Origin: Cryomorphaceae bacterium
Lineage (GTDB): Bacteria > Bacteroidota > Bacteroidia > Flavobacteriales > Schleiferiaceae
Reading direction: 5' to 3'
DNA: 5,645 nt
NCBI GenBank assembly: GCA_949547975.1
Contig: CATITW010000029.1
Span: 1-5,645, forward strand
Made by a program: the position numbers and the translations under genes. The notes beneath the pieces were generated by a model. It did not search any database. It was not told the DNA's origin and saw nothing but the letters and a program-made list of their open reading frames with translations. Below, piece after piece: positions 5,095-5,645 of the stretch; position 1 is the stretch's first letter, and each line of letters starts with the position of its first letter.

Positions 5095-5645
5095 ATGGCT
5101 ATTTACCAATTCCTAAATTTCATTCCCGTCGTGCACGAAACGGCCTTTGTTCACCCGCAGGCAAATGTCACGGGTGATGTGGTGATCGGCCCGAAATGTT
5201 ATGTCGGTCCCGGTGCCGTGTTACGTGGGGATTGGGGACGTATCGTTTTAGAAGAAGGTGTGAACGTGCAGGAAAATTGTACGGTACACATGTTTCCTGG
5301 GACGGAGACTCGACTCAAAAAGATGGCCCATGTCGGGCACGGTGCGATCATTCACGGCGGAACGCTGGAGGAGAATGTGCTGATCGGCATGAACGCTGTG
5401 GTGATGGATCATTGCACGGTGGGTGCGGGTTCGATCGTGGGTGCTTTGGCTTTTGTGCCTCAAAATACGGTGGTACCGGAGCGCAGTATCTTCGTTGGGA
5501 ACCCGGGTCGCGTAGTGAAACAGGTGAGCGATGAGATGCTGGCTTGGAAAACGGAGGGTACGGAGCTGTATATGGAATTGGCCCAGCAGTGCATAGACAC
5601 TGTGAAAGAGGTGGAGCCGTTGCGCGAATTGGAGGCGGATCGACC
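5095..5645 (+). CDS. paaY: PaaY left-handed beta-helix (gamma-carbonic-anhydrase-like) thioesterase, 3' end outside window
   Basis: The frame is open from ATG 5095 to the window end, giving 183 codons of an expected 196 or so; the last few residues are missing. The protein matches E. coli PaaY nearly throughout: I3-Y-Q, P11-V-V, F18-V-H-P, then hexapeptide repeats of the left-handed parallel beta-helix (I-G-P-K-C-Y, V-G-P-G-A-V, and later I-G-M-N-A-V and V-G-A-G-S-I). L43-R-G-D-W-G-R49 matches L-R-G-D-F-G-R. The three gamma-class metal ligands are present as H65 (T-V-H), H82 and H87 (G-H-G-A-I-I-H). The end, V-E-P-L-R-E-L-E, matches V-E-P-L-R-E-I-E. PaaY is a cytoplasmic trimer that hydrolyses the CoA ester of the dead-end 2-hydroxycyclohepta-1,4,6-triene-1-formyl product and allows the pathway to proceed. 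It starts one base after the paaJ stop (TAATATG), so it is in the same operon. Confidence 0.92.
   Translation, partial: MAIYQFLNFIPVVHETAFVHPQANVTGDVVIGPKCYVGPGAVLRGDWGRIVLEEGVNVQENCTVHMFPGTETRLKKMAHVGHGAIIHGGTLEENVLIGMNAVVMDHCTVGAGSIVGALAFVPQNTVVPERSIFVGNPGRVVKQVSDEMLAWKTEGTELYMELAQQCIDTVKEVEPLRELEADR

Noticed and set aside
5196..5534. Open frame of 112 codons on the plus strand in another phase from paaY
   Set aside because: The phase starting at 5095 encodes an unmistakable PaaY through this whole stretch; the alternative translation is Cys- and Arg-rich with no family resemblance.

Overview
The window reads as ordinary chromosome of a Bacteroidota bacterium, most likely from Flavobacteriales. 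The reasons are that no clear Shine-Dalgarno sequences precede the starts, that promoter candidates fit the TTG / TAnnTTTG type better than sigma-70 boxes, and that the gene repertoire fits (metal ABC permease beside a MetA-pathway-type outer-membrane barrel, ElaA acetyltransferase, type II sulfide:quinone oxidoreductase, paa genes). G+C is near one half by eye, which is on the high side for that order. This assignment is inference, since no marker gene is present. All genes lie on the + strand and almost no DNA is non-coding.

Region 1 (1-1547): the 3' end of an outer-membrane beta-barrel gene, then a complete ABC-3 family zinc/manganese permease 16 nt downstream, then an ElaA-type GNAT acetyltransferase whose start overlaps the permease by 17 nt. 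This looks like the tail of a metal-uptake operon. Its binding protein and ATPase would lie upstream, outside the window.

Region 2 (1548-2954): an 85-nt gap packed with dyad symmetries (a Crp/Fnr-like GTGA-N6-TCAC, a 14-nt near-palindrome and a 12-bp-arm inverted repeat over a plausible Bacteroidota promoter). It precedes a complete type II sulfide:quinone oxidoreductase with both catalytic cysteines. A strong rho-independent terminator closes this single-gene unit.

Region 3 (2955-5645): a tight operon of an unrecognised 166-residue acidic helical protein, PaaI thioesterase, PaaJ thiolase and PaaY hexapeptide thioesterase/carbonic-anhydrase-like protein (cut by the window end). Junctions are TAA-N-ATG, ATGA and TAA-N-ATG, so translation is probably coupled. 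PaaJ carries out the last thiolysis steps of aerobic phenylacetate degradation. PaaI and PaaY are the pathway's housekeeping thioesterases, which release CoA from dead-end or toxic ring-CoA adducts. The catalytic core (paaABCDE, paaG, paaZ, paaK) is not in the window and may follow downstream.

No tRNA, rRNA, CRISPR array, insertion sequence or phage gene was seen. No wholly novel system is evident. The best leads are the regulatory DNA in front of the sulfide:quinone oxidoreductase gene and the unknown protein that heads the paaIJY operon.
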